In this document: positions 51,042 through 58,964 of the stretch, piece by piece
How the letters are laid out: each line of letters starts with the position of its first letter
Numbering within the stretch: the stretch's first letter is position 1
Source: Natronobacterium texcoconense
GTDB taxonomy: Archaea; Halobacteriota; Halobacteria; Halobacteriales; Natrialbaceae
Direction: 5' to 3'
DNA: 64,000 bases
NCBI RefSeq assembly: GCF_900104065.1
Contig: NZ_FNLC01000003.1
Coordinates: forward strand, 248,001 to 312,000
The notes under the pieces: generated by a model
Databases searched by the model: none
What the model was told of the DNA's origin: nothing
What the model saw: the letters and a program-made list of their open reading frames with translations, nothing else
Program-made: the position numbers and the translations under genes

Positions 51042-51440
51042 ATGCTCCGGCCACTGGCGATCGGATTCGGCCTGCTCGAGACCCTCGCACCCGAGCGGAT
51101 CGTCGACCCCGCGGAACGCCTCGCGTTCGAGAACCCCGACGACGGACGGCTACGCTCCTGGACGCTCCCGATGGCTCGACTCGAGGGGCTGCTCTTCCTG
51201 TGGCTGCTCCTGCGAAAGGACAGCGGGCCCTCGGTTCTTCGGCTTCCGCTCGGCGCGCTCGGGTTCGTGATGGCTCTCCTCCCGCGAACCGCCCTCGAGT
51301 TCGGGCTCGAAGTGGCCTACGAGAACGCTGAGGAACTCGAGACGAAATCGTGGGTGCTGCCGGTGACGCGGCTGATCGGTGCGCTGTACCTGGTTCTGGG
51401 GCTGTTGGCCATGCGTGCCGACGGGTCCGAAGAGAGATAG
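51042..51440 (+). CDS. Four-helix membrane protein, second of tandem paralogs
   Basis: A 132-residue paralog of the previous gene, 43 nt downstream: MLRPLAIGFGLLETLAPERI, FENPDDGRLRSWTLPMARLE, YENAEELETKSWVLPVTRLI and GALYLVLGLLAM. The internal repeat (helix-loop with ENP/ENA...SW, then helix) is clearest here, each half carrying two hydrophobic helices. The start at 51042 mirrors the sister gene. No function known. Confidence 0.75.
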   Translation: MLRPLAIGFGLLETLAPERIVDPAERLAFENPDDGRLRSWTLPMARLEGLLFLWLLLRKDSGPSVLRLPLGALGFVMALLPRTALEFGLEVAYENAEELETKSWVLPVTRLIGALYLVLGLLAMRADGSEER

Positions 51441-51501
51441 GGGATGACTGCGCTGAAACTATCAGAGATTGATACAATTGGTCTGCTGAATATAGAGCAC
51501 T

Positions 51502-51564
51502 AGTGCAGCACGGTGACTTCGTTTGTTTCACGCCGAAAGCAGTGAACTATCTCCTCACTACACC
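51502..51564 (+). repeat. 63-bp degenerate repeat, left of VapBC-like genes
   Basis: Begins TAGTGCAGCACGGTGACTTC and ends TCACTACAC. It matches 52553-52615 at 51 of 63 positions without gaps. The two copies bracket the AbrB/PIN gene pair. It is AT-richer than core DNA, as is the surrounding patch. Confidence 0.7.
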
Positions 51565-51638
51565 TCGAACAGATCGCTACTTCGAGTAGCGCAAGAGTTT
51601 AGTATGTCAGTGATGTAGTGGGTATAAGGTGATCAAAA

Positions 51639-51908
51639 ATGGGAACCCACTCATTCAAAGCGAACAACGGGGAAGAACTCACGCTCACAGTGGACGATAG
51701 AGGACGGGTAACACTCCCTAAAGAGGTTCGAGACCGATTAGGAATCGAATCGAACGATGAGATTCCTGCAACCCTCGTCGGATCAGTTCTTGAAGTCAAC
51801 CCCAAACCGAGCTCGAAATTAGAGACAGCAACAGCCAATCGGGAGGAATGGGAGAACACGACACCAACTGATGCCGGAGAATCGCTCTTCGGACCAATGG
51901 ACCGGTGA
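51639..51908 (+). CDS. AbrB/SpoVT-type antitoxin (VapB-like)
   Basis: An 89-residue protein with a swapped-hairpin AbrB domain: LTLTVDDRGRVTLPKEVRDR, then LGIESNDEIPATLVG, where DDRGRVTLPKEVRDRLG is the family signature. The C-terminal 35 residues are polar, as expected for the segment that embraces the toxin. A Shine-Dalgarno GGTGAT precedes the ATG. The stop overlaps the GTG start of the PIN gene, so it is translated first and should neutralise that toxin and repress the operon. Confidence 0.85.
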   Translation: MGTHSFKANNGEELTLTVDDRGRVTLPKEVRDRLGIESNDEIPATLVGSVLEVNPKPSSKLETATANREEWENTTPTDAGESLFGPMDR

Positions 51909-52399
51909 GCGACTATCCAATGACTGATTCTCTCCCGACTGAAGTGACAGTTCTCACTGACGTGAACGTGCTAGCAATCGCGCTCACCGATGACCATCCT
52001 GCGCACGACGATGTGTATCCGTGGATCCAGAACGCGATTGATGGACCAAACGTCTTGCTCGTGTTCGATTACTATCCGTTACGAGCGCAGTATCTGATGA
52101 CGAGTAATTTTGGCGTAGACGAAGTTGCTGCTCGAAACGCTATTCAATCACTTATCCGTAGCCCTGCACGAGTCGTCAGCGCCACTGAGACAACACTGCT
52201 TGAGGCGTACGAGATCAGTGCCGAAAAAAATCACGATGTGTACGATTCATTCATCGTTGCGCTTGCACGAGCATATGACGCTGATTACTTGATTACGACC
52301 GACCGTGATTTTGACGATCTTTGTGAAGATGAGACTGTAAAATATGTCAACCCCATTCCTGGTGAAAAGTGTGAAAAATTGACACAGATCGAGGGATAG
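51905..52399 (+). CDS. PIN-domain toxin (VapC-like ribonuclease)
   Basis: A 164-residue PIN-domain protein. Acidic catalytic residues are visible: TDVNVLAIALTDDHPAHDDV (first Asp), a central Glu in TTLLEAYEISAEKNHDVYDS with the third Asp, and TTDRDFDDLCED for the fourth. VapC toxins cleave tRNA or rRNA. The GTG start overlaps the antitoxin stop. The module lies in an AT-rich patch and is flanked by 63-bp repeats, suggesting acquisition by transfer. Confidence 0.85.
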   Translation: MSDYPMTDSLPTEVTVLTDVNVLAIALTDDHPAHDDVYPWIQNAIDGPNVLLVFDYYPLRAQYLMTSNFGVDEVAARNAIQSLIRSPARVVSATETTLLEAYEISAEKNHDVYDSFIVALARAYDADYLITTDRDFDDLCEDETVKYVNPIPGEKCEKLTQIEG

Positions 52400-52470
52400 T
52401 GTAGTCTTCTATGTATGTTTGATCTGTACTGAGCATTCGACCTCCCGTGTTGGTCGCACTCTGACTCGTG

Positions 52471-52495
52471 CGACATTCGCGCCCTGTATCTTGCA
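52471..52495 (+). repeat. 25-bp repeat, copy 1
   Basis: Reads CGACATTCGCGCCCTGTATC then TTGCA. A second copy with one mismatch lies at 53213-53237. Both are in gene-free parts of the AT-rich patch. Confidence 0.65.
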
Positions 52496-52552
52496 CGGAC
52501 GAGACAGATCTTATCAGAAGTTGATAGAAACAGCGTGCAACATCCAGAGGAT

Positions 52553-52615
52553 TAGTGCAGCACGCCGACTTCATTTGTTCCACGTCAAAATCAGTGGACC
52601 ATTCGCTCACTACAC
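52553..52615 (+). repeat. 63-bp degenerate repeat, right of VapBC-like genes
   Basis: Second copy of the 51502-51564 repeat (51 of 63 identical), beginning TAGTGCAGCACGCCGACTTC. Located about 150 bp after the PIN gene. Confidence 0.7.
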
Positions 52616-52685
52616 ATGCGCACTGATCACCGTGATCTTCCCTCGACAGGGTGAAAGAAAACGATACTTTACCCACTACACGTGT

Positions 52686-53108
52686 TTACCAACCAGAGTA
52701 GGACAGTAGATCAGGTGAATTGAATTTGTTCATACGTCCGAACTCAATAGCAATGATCATGAATCCACCAACGGCTGTTACGTACACTCCACTGCCAGCG
52801 ATGAAATAACCCGTAATGCCCCATTCTATGAGAAACCATATCGGTAATATTAGCGCAGTGCCACCCACAATCCCCCGGAAGACACCCGTATTGGTCCTTG
52901 GAACACCAAGGAGTAATCCAAGACTGGTAAGACCAACTAGGGAGAGCAGTAGAACCCCCCAAATCTCGAAGCCCGGGTCAAGACCTACTGGGCGTGGTCT
53001 AATTTCATGGCGCGTTGCTAATGGATTTGATGTGACCCATGGGAGGTATGCACCTAGCGAAAGTAACCCCAGTCCGAGCCATGTCCCCGCTTGGCGTGAG
53101 GAGGTCAT
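52686..53108 (-). CDS. Hypothetical four-helix membrane protein, 140 aa
   Basis: No family recognised. The start at 53108 (MTSSRQAGTWLGLGLLSLGA) opens straight into the first helix. Four hydrophobic segments follow at about residues 8-26, 50-68, 79-98 and 104-124, with a polar external loop holding several Arg/Pro residues (RHEIRPRPVGLDPG). The longer frame upstream from 53357 runs through the 25-bp repeat and is not trusted. AT-rich relative to the core. Confidence 0.6.
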   Translation of the reverse strand: MTSSRQAGTWLGLGLLSLGAYLPWVTSNPLATRHEIRPRPVGLDPGFEIWGVLLLSLVGLTSLGLLLGVPRTNTGVFRGIVGGTALILPIWFLIEWGITGYFIAGSGVYVTAVGGFMIIAIEFGRMNKFNSPDLLSYSGW

Positions 53109-53212
53109 AGGGAAAACTAAGTGACAATCCCTTATAGTCTTTCTATCACTTCGGTCTGTGAGTGCCCTGTATTGAGCGACCACCACCTTCCCAAATCGAG
53201 CCGAATCCCGTT

Positions 53213-53237
53213 CGACATTCGCGCCTTGTATCTTGCA
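53213..53237 (+). repeat. 25-bp repeat, copy 2
   Basis: Matches 52471-52495 at 24 of 25 bases. It lies in the roughly 300-bp gene-free stretch (53109-53409) between a membrane protein gene and the enoyl-CoA hydratase gene; nothing else recognisable is in that stretch. Confidence 0.65.
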
Positions 53238-53409
53238 GAAGTGTAGCAAACTGTCGATTATCTGCCGGTAGAGTCGTGCGAGATACAGCGGATGATTTGT
53301 AGCAACGTACGACGGTTGGCGGACGCCATGACCGACCTCGAAGGCTGTGTACACCACAGTACGTCAGGCATGCATTTTGTGTGACGAGGCTGGCACAGTA
53401 TACTCGAGA

Positions 53410-54201
53410 CTACCGACCCTCGAACTCGGGATCGCGACCCTCCATGAACGCGGTGGCGCCTTCCTCGTGGTCGTGGGTGGCGAAGACGGCCGCCTGTGCC
53501 GCCGCTTCGTTATCCTGTGCGTCCCGCAGGGAGGTGTCGTACCCCTGTTCGATGAGTTTCTTCGAGGTCCGGAGCGCCACCGTCGGCCCCGTCGCGATCG
53601 GCTCGATGAACTCGCCGGCACGGGCCTCGAAGTCCACCTCGAAGACGTGGTTGAACAGCCCCAGTTCCTCGGCTGCTTCGGCGTCCAGCAGTTCGCCGGT
53701 GAAGACGAGCTCTTTGGCCTTGCTGACGCCGACCTGCCGGGGGAGGAGATACGAGGTGCCGGTATCGATCGCGAGGCCGACCTGCCGGAAGCCGAAACTG
53801 AGGCGGGCCTCCGCGGAGGCGAGCGTGATGTCGGCAGCGATAGCGAGGTTCGCGCCCGCTCCGTAGGCGATGCCGTCGACCTTCGCGATCGTCGGCAGGT
53901 GGAACTCGGCGATAGCACGGACCGCACGGCTCGTCTCGTGCTGGATGCGTTCGACGGCCTCGTGTAGCTCGGCGGCACCGCTCATCAGTTCGGCCATCGC
54001 GGTGACGTCCCCGCCCGAACAGAAGGTCCCCTCCTTGCCTGTGATCACGAGACAACGGACCTCCTCGGAGTCTTCGGCCTCCTCGACGGCATCGACGATG
54101 GCCGCCGACATCTCCGTCGTAAGCGCGTTGCGGTTGTCCGGCCGATTCAGCGTGATCGTCGCGACTCCCTCCTCGATGTCGAGTTGTACTGCGTCGCTCA
54201 T
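53410..54201 (-). CDS. Enoyl-CoA hydratase/isomerase family protein
   Basis: A 263-residue crotonase-fold enzyme acting on acyl-CoA thioesters. Oxyanion-hole segments are present: FCSGGDVTAM (about residue 60) and KVDGIAYGAGANLAIAADIT (about 107). LSFGFRQVGLAIDTGTSYLL carries the position of the catalytic residues; an Asp/Thr pair replaces the usual Glu/Glu, so hydratase activity is uncertain. The start at 54201 (MSDAVQLDIEEG) agrees with the family. Confidence 0.9.
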   Translation of the reverse strand: MSDAVQLDIEEGVATITLNRPDNRNALTTEMSAAIVDAVEEAEDSEEVRCLVITGKEGTFCSGGDVTAMAELMSGAAELHEAVERIQHETSRAVRAIAEFHLPTIAKVDGIAYGAGANLAIAADITLASAEARLSFGFRQVGLAIDTGTSYLLPRQVGVSKAKELVFTGELLDAEAAEELGLFNHVFEVDFEARAGEFIEPIATGPTVALRTSKKLIEQGYDTSLRDAQDNEAAAQAAVFATHDHEEGATAFMEGRDPEFEGR

Positions 54202-54432
54202 ATTACACATCCACGTGCGAGGGCAGCGACTTAAATCATTCCCCAATAACCAACCATTGTTTATGTATTCTGTATATTTGCTAACAATGGAAGGTTCGAA
54301 GCCAGAATAACTGTATCTGCTCAGACGATCGACCGGAGGACGTGGATCGATATCACGGGGATGGAGCCGCAGAGCCCGAAGCGAAGGGACCGAAATCCGT
54401 ATCGGGGTATTCGGGTAGCAACGCACCGTCGG

Positions 54433-55140
54433 CTATCCTTCGGGCGACGAGAGCCGCGCACGGACGGTGTCGACGACCGACTCCTGGGACGGCCGGGCGT
54501 CGACGAGCGTAACGATACCGAGCGCGCGTGTCTCGGCTTCGCGGATCGACAGTCCGGACTGCAAGACGAGTTCCAGCGGCTCCTGATTCCACCGACAGCC
54601 GGCCGTCGCGTAATGGGCGTCGGCGTACCAGTCCTGAAAACGGGCAAGCGGACCGACGTCGCTCCGGCCGTGCTCGAACAGCAAAATTTGGCCACCGGGT
54701 TTACACACCCTGTCCATCTCCTCGAGCGCAGCCACCGGCTCCGGAAACGTACAGGTCGACAGCGACGAGATCACGGTGTCGAAGCTGTCGTCGTCGAACG
54801 CGAGGTTCTGGGCGTCCATCCGTCGAACCGTCCCGTCGACCGCGAGGCCCTCGAGTCGATCCTGTGCCCGCGCCAGCATCTCCGGGCTGATATCGATCCC
54901 GACGACCTCGACGTCCGAGGGAAGATACGGGAAGTTGACCCCCGTTCCGCAGGCGACGTCGAGGACCTGCCCCGATGCGTCACCGAACAGTTCCCGCCGG
55001 TAGCGGCCGGTGAGCCGCCGGTCGAGCCAGTCGAGCCGCTCCATCCAGGGCGCACACTCCGCGTACGCCTCGCGGATCTCCTCGAGCGACATGGGGCGAG
55101 GGCCGGCCGGATCTCCGGCAGTAGTTGCGTGTGAACACAT
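54433..55140 (-). CDS. SAM-dependent methyltransferase, UbiE-like
   Basis: A 235-residue class I methyltransferase. Motif I is VLDVACGTGVNFPYLPSDVE (about residues 58-77), with the acidic GIDISPEML at the end of strand 2, motif post-II MDAQNLAFDDDSFDTVISS and LEEMDRVCKPGGQILLFEHG at motif III. It resembles the UbiE/Coq5 group, possibly a quinone or lipid methyltransferase. ATG at 55140 starts with a short tail (MCSHATTAGD); ATG at 55092 (MSLEEIREAY) is the alternative. Confidence 0.88.
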   Translation of the reverse strand: MCSHATTAGDPAGPRPMSLEEIREAYAECAPWMERLDWLDRRLTGRYRRELFGDASGQVLDVACGTGVNFPYLPSDVEVVGIDISPEMLARAQDRLEGLAVDGTVRRMDAQNLAFDDDSFDTVISSLSTCTFPEPVAALEEMDRVCKPGGQILLFEHGRSDVGPLARFQDWYADAHYATAGCRWNQEPLELVLQSGLSIREAETRALGIVTLVDARPSQESVVDTVRARLSSPEG

Positions 55141-55222
55141 ACCAAATAATTCGGTCTCGAGGATTATAGAGCCCCAGGGGCACTGTCGATAGTTTTACTG
55201 GAACCAGCGACATACTGGTTGA

Positions 55223-56101
55223 ATGACTGCCATGTCCCCGCTTCGAACCCTCCGCGAAGGCCTCGGCGACGACTCGTTGCGCGTTGCGATCTACCTCGGG
55301 CTCGCGACGGTTCCGTTTACCGTCGCGCTCTCGTGGGACCCGGTCTCGGACGGCGTCGTCAACATCGGCGGCTCGATTTCGGGTGAAGCCTTGCTCCTCG
55401 CCGGACTGATCGTTGGCTACTACTATCACGACCGGCCGACCGAAGCGAAACGCGCCGGGATCTGGGCCGGACTCGCAGGTTCGATCGGAACGGTGATCGT
55501 CTTCGGGGCCAACTCGAGTGCGGCGGTCGCGTCCGCATCCTGGCCGTGGTCGGCGGCAGCCGTCGTCCTGACGCTCGCTGCCGTCGGATTCGGCGTCGGG
55601 TTCACCGTCCTCCTCACGACGGTCGTCGCGATGGGACTCGATTGGGTGCTGACGCGACTCGATCGGAACCGACGAACGGCGGAGTCGAAACCGGGAGACA
55701 ACACGTCGAAGTGGTGGATCGCACTCGCCGTCTACGCGGTGGTAGCACCGGTCGCGCTCGGCTACCTGTTCGGCATTGCTCCCGAAAGTGACGCCAGCGT
55801 ACTCCTCAGTGTTCTACTGGTGTTTTCCGTCGTGATACTCTCGTTGCCGACGCTGGTCGCACTGTTCGTCGACGCGACCGCACCCCGGTCGGACTGGCTC
55901 CCGAACGTGTGGCTGTACGTCGGCGGACCGATCGTCGCTGGCGTACTCGTCTACCTGTTCGCCACCGTCCGTGGCTGGGGGTTTCCACCTGGATACGGCC
56001 AGTACGCGTTCCTCACCGCACTCTGGGTGGCGACTGCCGTCTACCTCGTGAACAGGCGTCGCCACCGCACGGACGGTCCCCGATACGGTAACGCAGCGTA
56101 G
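55223..56101 (+). CDS. Hypothetical multi-pass membrane protein, 292 aa
   Basis: No family recognised with certainty; the start (LRVAIYLGLATVPFTVALSW, SDGVVNIGGSISGEALLLAG) resembles haloarchaeal DUF5518-like proteins in its glycine-rich helices. Seven or eight hydrophobic helices are predicted, with a basic cytoplasmic loop near residue 150 (RLDRNRRTAESKPGD) and a basic C-terminus. TATA-like TAGTTTTACT lies about 30 nt before the ATG. Convergent with rpiA. Confidence 0.7.
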   Translation: MTAMSPLRTLREGLGDDSLRVAIYLGLATVPFTVALSWDPVSDGVVNIGGSISGEALLLAGLIVGYYYHDRPTEAKRAGIWAGLAGSIGTVIVFGANSSAAVASASWPWSAAAVVLTLAAVGFGVGFTVLLTTVVAMGLDWVLTRLDRNRRTAESKPGDNTSKWWIALAVYAVVAPVALGYLFGIAPESDASVLLSVLLVFSVVILSLPTLVALFVDATAPRSDWLPNVWLYVGGPIVAGVLVYLFATVRGWGFPPGYGQYAFLTALWVATAVYLVNRRRHRTDGPRYGNAA

Positions 56102-56113
56102 CCGAACTCGAGA

Positions 56114-56821
56114 TCAGTACTCCCGGACCTCGCACCCGTCGTCCGTTCCCACGTACGTCGCGTCCGCCAGATCGACGAACAGACCGTGTTCGACGACGCC
56201 CGGAACGCTCGAGAGTCTCCCCGCCAGTTCCGCTGGATCGTCGATCGCTCCGAACTCGCAGTCCAGCACGAGATTCCCGTTGTCCGTCACGACGGGGCCA
56301 TCCTTGTGCTCGGCGTCCCTGAGCGTCGGTTCGCCGCCCAGGTCACGAACTCGATCTTCGACGACCGTGTGGGCATCCGGGAGCACCTCGAGCGGCACCG
56401 ACCGCTCGAGTCGGTCCGCGAGCTTCGAGGGATCTGCGACGACGACGAACCGCTCGGCCGCCGAATCGACGAGTTTCTCGCGGGTGTGTGCCGCCCCGCC
56501 GCCCTTGATGAGCGCGCCGTAGGCGCTCGAGTCGGGGTCGTCGACGACCTGGTCCGCGCCGTCGATCGCGAGGTCGACCGTCTCGACGGCGTCCAGCGTC
56601 GTCAGCGGGATGCCCACCTCGAGTGCGAGCTGTCGGGACTGGAAGGAGGTGGGGATGCCCTGCACCTTGAGGCCGTCCGCGACTGCCTCGCCGATCGCCT
56701 CGATCGCGTAGGCGGTCGTCGAACCGGTTCCGAGGCCGACGACGAAGCCGTCCTCGACTTCTTCGGTGGCGCGTTCGCCCGCCCGTCGTTTCGCTTTCGC
56801 ACTGGCACCCTCGGTCTTCAT
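56114..56821 (-). CDS. rpiA: Ribose-5-phosphate isomerase A
   Basis: A 235-residue enzyme that interconverts ribose 5-phosphate and ribulose 5-phosphate. Landmarks are VGLGTGSTTAYAIEAIGE (about residue 29), the catalytic DLAIDGADQVVDD region (about 82) with the Glu/Asp base, LIKGGGAAHTREKLVDSAAE (about 104) and DNGNLVLDCEFGAI (about 182). The length is normal for archaea. The ATG at 56821 gives MKTEGASAKAKRRAGERA, a typical start. Confidence 0.96.
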   Translation of the reverse strand: MKTEGASAKAKRRAGERATEEVEDGFVVGLGTGSTTAYAIEAIGEAVADGLKVQGIPTSFQSRQLALEVGIPLTTLDAVETVDLAIDGADQVVDDPDSSAYGALIKGGGAAHTREKLVDSAAERFVVVADPSKLADRLERSVPLEVLPDAHTVVEDRVRDLGGEPTLRDAEHKDGPVVTDNGNLVLDCEFGAIDDPAELAGRLSSVPGVVEHGLFVDLADATYVGTDDGCEVREY

Positions 56822-56918
56822 GATTCGTGAGGCGTGGGGCGAACGGAAAAGCGTTGCCGGTTATCATCGGCAGGAAGCCGAAGGCGTCGCGTCGAACGAG
56901 TAACTCTGAGACTTCAAC

Positions 56919-56926
56919 CATATAAC
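56919..56926 (+). promoter_or_regulatory. TATA box before lipoprotein gene
   Basis: An AT-rich CCATATAA element about 26-30 nt before the ATG at 56949 predicts a leaderless transcript for the lipoprotein. Confidence 0.5.
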
Positions 56927-56948
56927 AAGTGGGTGCGAACGAATCGGT

Positions 56949-57443
56949 ATGTCGCCCCCCACTCGCCGGACTGTTCTCGCCTCGTGTGCTACTAGTTCGC
57001 TCGTAACGGGTGGGTGTGTCGGGTCGGGAAGCGAACGTCAGGGCACGATTACGCTGTGTGACGTCAGCATCCACAACCGCCACGAAGAACCGATCGAGGT
57101 CGAAATTCGCGTTCGCGAGGACGAGACGATCGTGGCCGAAACGGCCGGCGAGATCGAACCCGCCGACGAAGAGGTCAGGGACGGAACCGAAACCGCGGTG
57201 TTCGATGGGGTGACTATCCCGAACGGAGAATTACCGGACGAACCGGGAGAGTATCACGTCCGGATGCGAATCGCCGGGAAGGAGTGGCGGGAGATGCGCA
57301 CCAGAGACATCGGTCCGAGGATCGAGACGGACCACGTTACGATCGATGGGAGAATAGAACGACAACAGCGAGGAGAAACCGAACGAGAGCCCCATCTGGT
57401 ACTCGGGACGGTTTTGCACTCGGACGGGTGTCCAGACGAGTGA
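56949..57443 (+). CDS. Small Tat lipoprotein, 164 aa
   Basis: The N-terminus MSPPTRRTVLASCATSSLVT ends in the lipobox TGGC, giving a twin-arginine lipoprotein signal. The mature domain (about 140 residues) has strand patterns ITLCDVSIHNRHEEPIEVEI and GEYHVRMRIAGKEWREMRTR that suggest an immunoglobulin-like fold. It ends in a CPDE motif that may pair with the Cys in TLCDV. The function is unknown; it is convergent with the signal peptidase gene. Confidence 0.7.
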   Translation: MSPPTRRTVLASCATSSLVTGGCVGSGSERQGTITLCDVSIHNRHEEPIEVEIRVREDETIVAETAGEIEPADEEVRDGTETAVFDGVTIPNGELPDEPGEYHVRMRIAGKEWREMRTRDIGPRIETDHVTIDGRIERQQRGETEREPHLVLGTVLHSDGCPDE

Positions 57444-57447
57444 GCGG

Positions 57448-58143
57448 TCACCGGCGGATCGACCAACCGACGCCGACAGCCGTCAGCGCGCCGACGCCCG
57501 CGAGAAGCGACTCGAACAGGAGTCGGACGTGGCCGAGCCACGGGATCCGGAACGAGGCCTTGCCGAGGATCCAGTCGGGTGCGACGACGTTCGTATCGCC
57601 ATACTGGTACTCGACTGCTTGATCGTAGGCACCGTTGGCGTCGCCTTTCGTCACGAACCCGTCGTGGGATGCGGGACAGGCAGCCAGATCCTCGCAGTCG
57701 TTTCCGTTCAGGTACTCGTCGTTTGCTGAGGTCTCGACCCAGTTCTCGCCTTCTTCGACCCAGAAGTGAGCACGGTGAATGATCGGCGTCTCGGCTGGAT
57801 CACCGTTGGGCGCGAAGATGACGACGTCACCCGGCTCACCGAACGTCTCGTGGCCGCCTTCCTGCTCGTCCTCGAGTGTGACGACGCCGGTATCGCCGAT
57901 CGCACCGTCGCCGGCGAATCGCTCCTCGTCGACGACGAAGACGAGGTCGCCAATCTCGGCGTTCGGTTCCATACTGCCGCTTTCGATCGCGACGAACGGC
58001 GGCCAGACGCCACTGACCGCGAACAGCAGGGCGGCGACGACCGCGACGACCGCGACGGCGGTGACGACGTCTCGAGCGAGTGTGAGCACGAAATCGTCGT
58101 CCGACGAATCGGCTGGAGGGTCATCGGCACGGGGATCGGACAT
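57448..58143 (-). CDS. Signal peptidase I (archaeal/ER type)
   Basis: A 231-residue S26B signal peptidase. It has an N-terminal membrane anchor (residues about 23-45) and a catalytic Ser in VAIESGSMEPNAEIGDLVFV (about residue 57). A His takes the place of bacterial Lys (PIIHRAHFWVEEGE, about 120), followed by FVTKGDANGAYD (Asp). A second helix (LLFESLLAGVGALTAVGVGW) closes the C-terminus. It removes Sec and Tat signal peptides outside the membrane. ATG at 58143 was chosen; 58167 is possible. Confidence 0.92.
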   Translation of the reverse strand: MSDPRADDPPADSSDDDFVLTLARDVVTAVAVVAVVAALLFAVSGVWPPFVAIESGSMEPNAEIGDLVFVVDEERFAGDGAIGDTGVVTLEDEQEGGHETFGEPGDVVIFAPNGDPAETPIIHRAHFWVEEGENWVETSANDEYLNGNDCEDLAACPASHDGFVTKGDANGAYDQAVEYQYGDTNVVAPDWILGKASFRIPWLGHVRLLFESLLAGVGALTAVGVGWSIRR

Positions 58144-58235
58144 CGACGCTCGGTACGACGCCCCCATCAGTCAAGTTTCCGACTCGAGCCCCCGTTTGGC
58201 TGTACCTTTTTTGCCGGCTCCGTGGTCGGACACCC

Positions 58236-58964
58236 ATGGATACGGGGACGGCAGTTAGCCTCGAGGACGTCCGCAAGACCTACCAGCTCGGCGAGCCGGT
58301 ACACGCACTCGACGGCGTCTCCCTGACAGTACCGCGTGGCTCGTACACGGCGATCATGGGACCAAGCGGCTCCGGGAAGTCAACGCTGATGAACCTCGTG
58401 GGCTGTCTGGACACGCCGACTGCGGGCACCGTGATCGTCAACGATACCGACGTGACGACCCTCTCGGACCGCGAACGAACCAGCCTCCGGGGGACCGAGG
58501 TCGGGTTCGTCTTCCAGACGTTCAACCTGATGCCGCGGCTGACCGCACTCGAGAATGTCGCGCTTCCGCAACTGTTCCAGGGGGCCAGCAAGAACGAGCG
58601 TCGCGAACGCGCTCGCGACCTCCTCGCTCGAGTTGGACTCGCGGACCGCGAGGACCACCTCCCGAACGAACTATCGGGTGGTCAGCGCCAGCGGGTCGCG
58701 CTGGCTCGAGCGCTGGTGAACGATCCGGCGCTCGTGCTGGCGGACGAACCCTCGGGGAACCTGGATACGGAGACCGAAGCCGACGTGCTCGACCTCTTCG
58801 CGGAGTTTCACGACGCCGGGACGACGATGGTCGTCGTCAGCCACGAGCGCCACGTCGCCGAACGCGCCGAGCGGATCGTCCATCTGCTCGACGGGAAGAT
58901 CGAACGGATCGAAGAACTCGACGAATCAGGTGACGCCGACGCGGAGCCGAGGGACCGCTCCTGA
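58236..58964 (+). CDS. ABC transporter ATP-binding protein (MacB/LolD type)
   Basis: A 242-residue ATPase of the MacB/LolD/FtsE subgroup. Walker A is GPSGSGKST (about residue 42), the subgroup-typical VGFVFQTFNLMPRLTALENV lies near 88, the signature is ELSGGQRQRVALARALVN (about 145) and Walker B is LVLADEPSGNLD (about 168). It powers a mechanotransmission-type exporter with the permease that follows, whose ATG overlaps its stop by 1 nt (TGATG). Confidence 0.95.
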   Translation: MDTGTAVSLEDVRKTYQLGEPVHALDGVSLTVPRGSYTAIMGPSGSGKSTLMNLVGCLDTPTAGTVIVNDTDVTTLSDRERTSLRGTEVGFVFQTFNLMPRLTALENVALPQLFQGASKNERRERARDLLARVGLADREDHLPNELSGGQRQRVALARALVNDPALVLADEPSGNLDTETEADVLDLFAEFHDAGTTMVVVSHERHVAERAERIVHLLDGKIERIEELDESGDADAEPRDRS

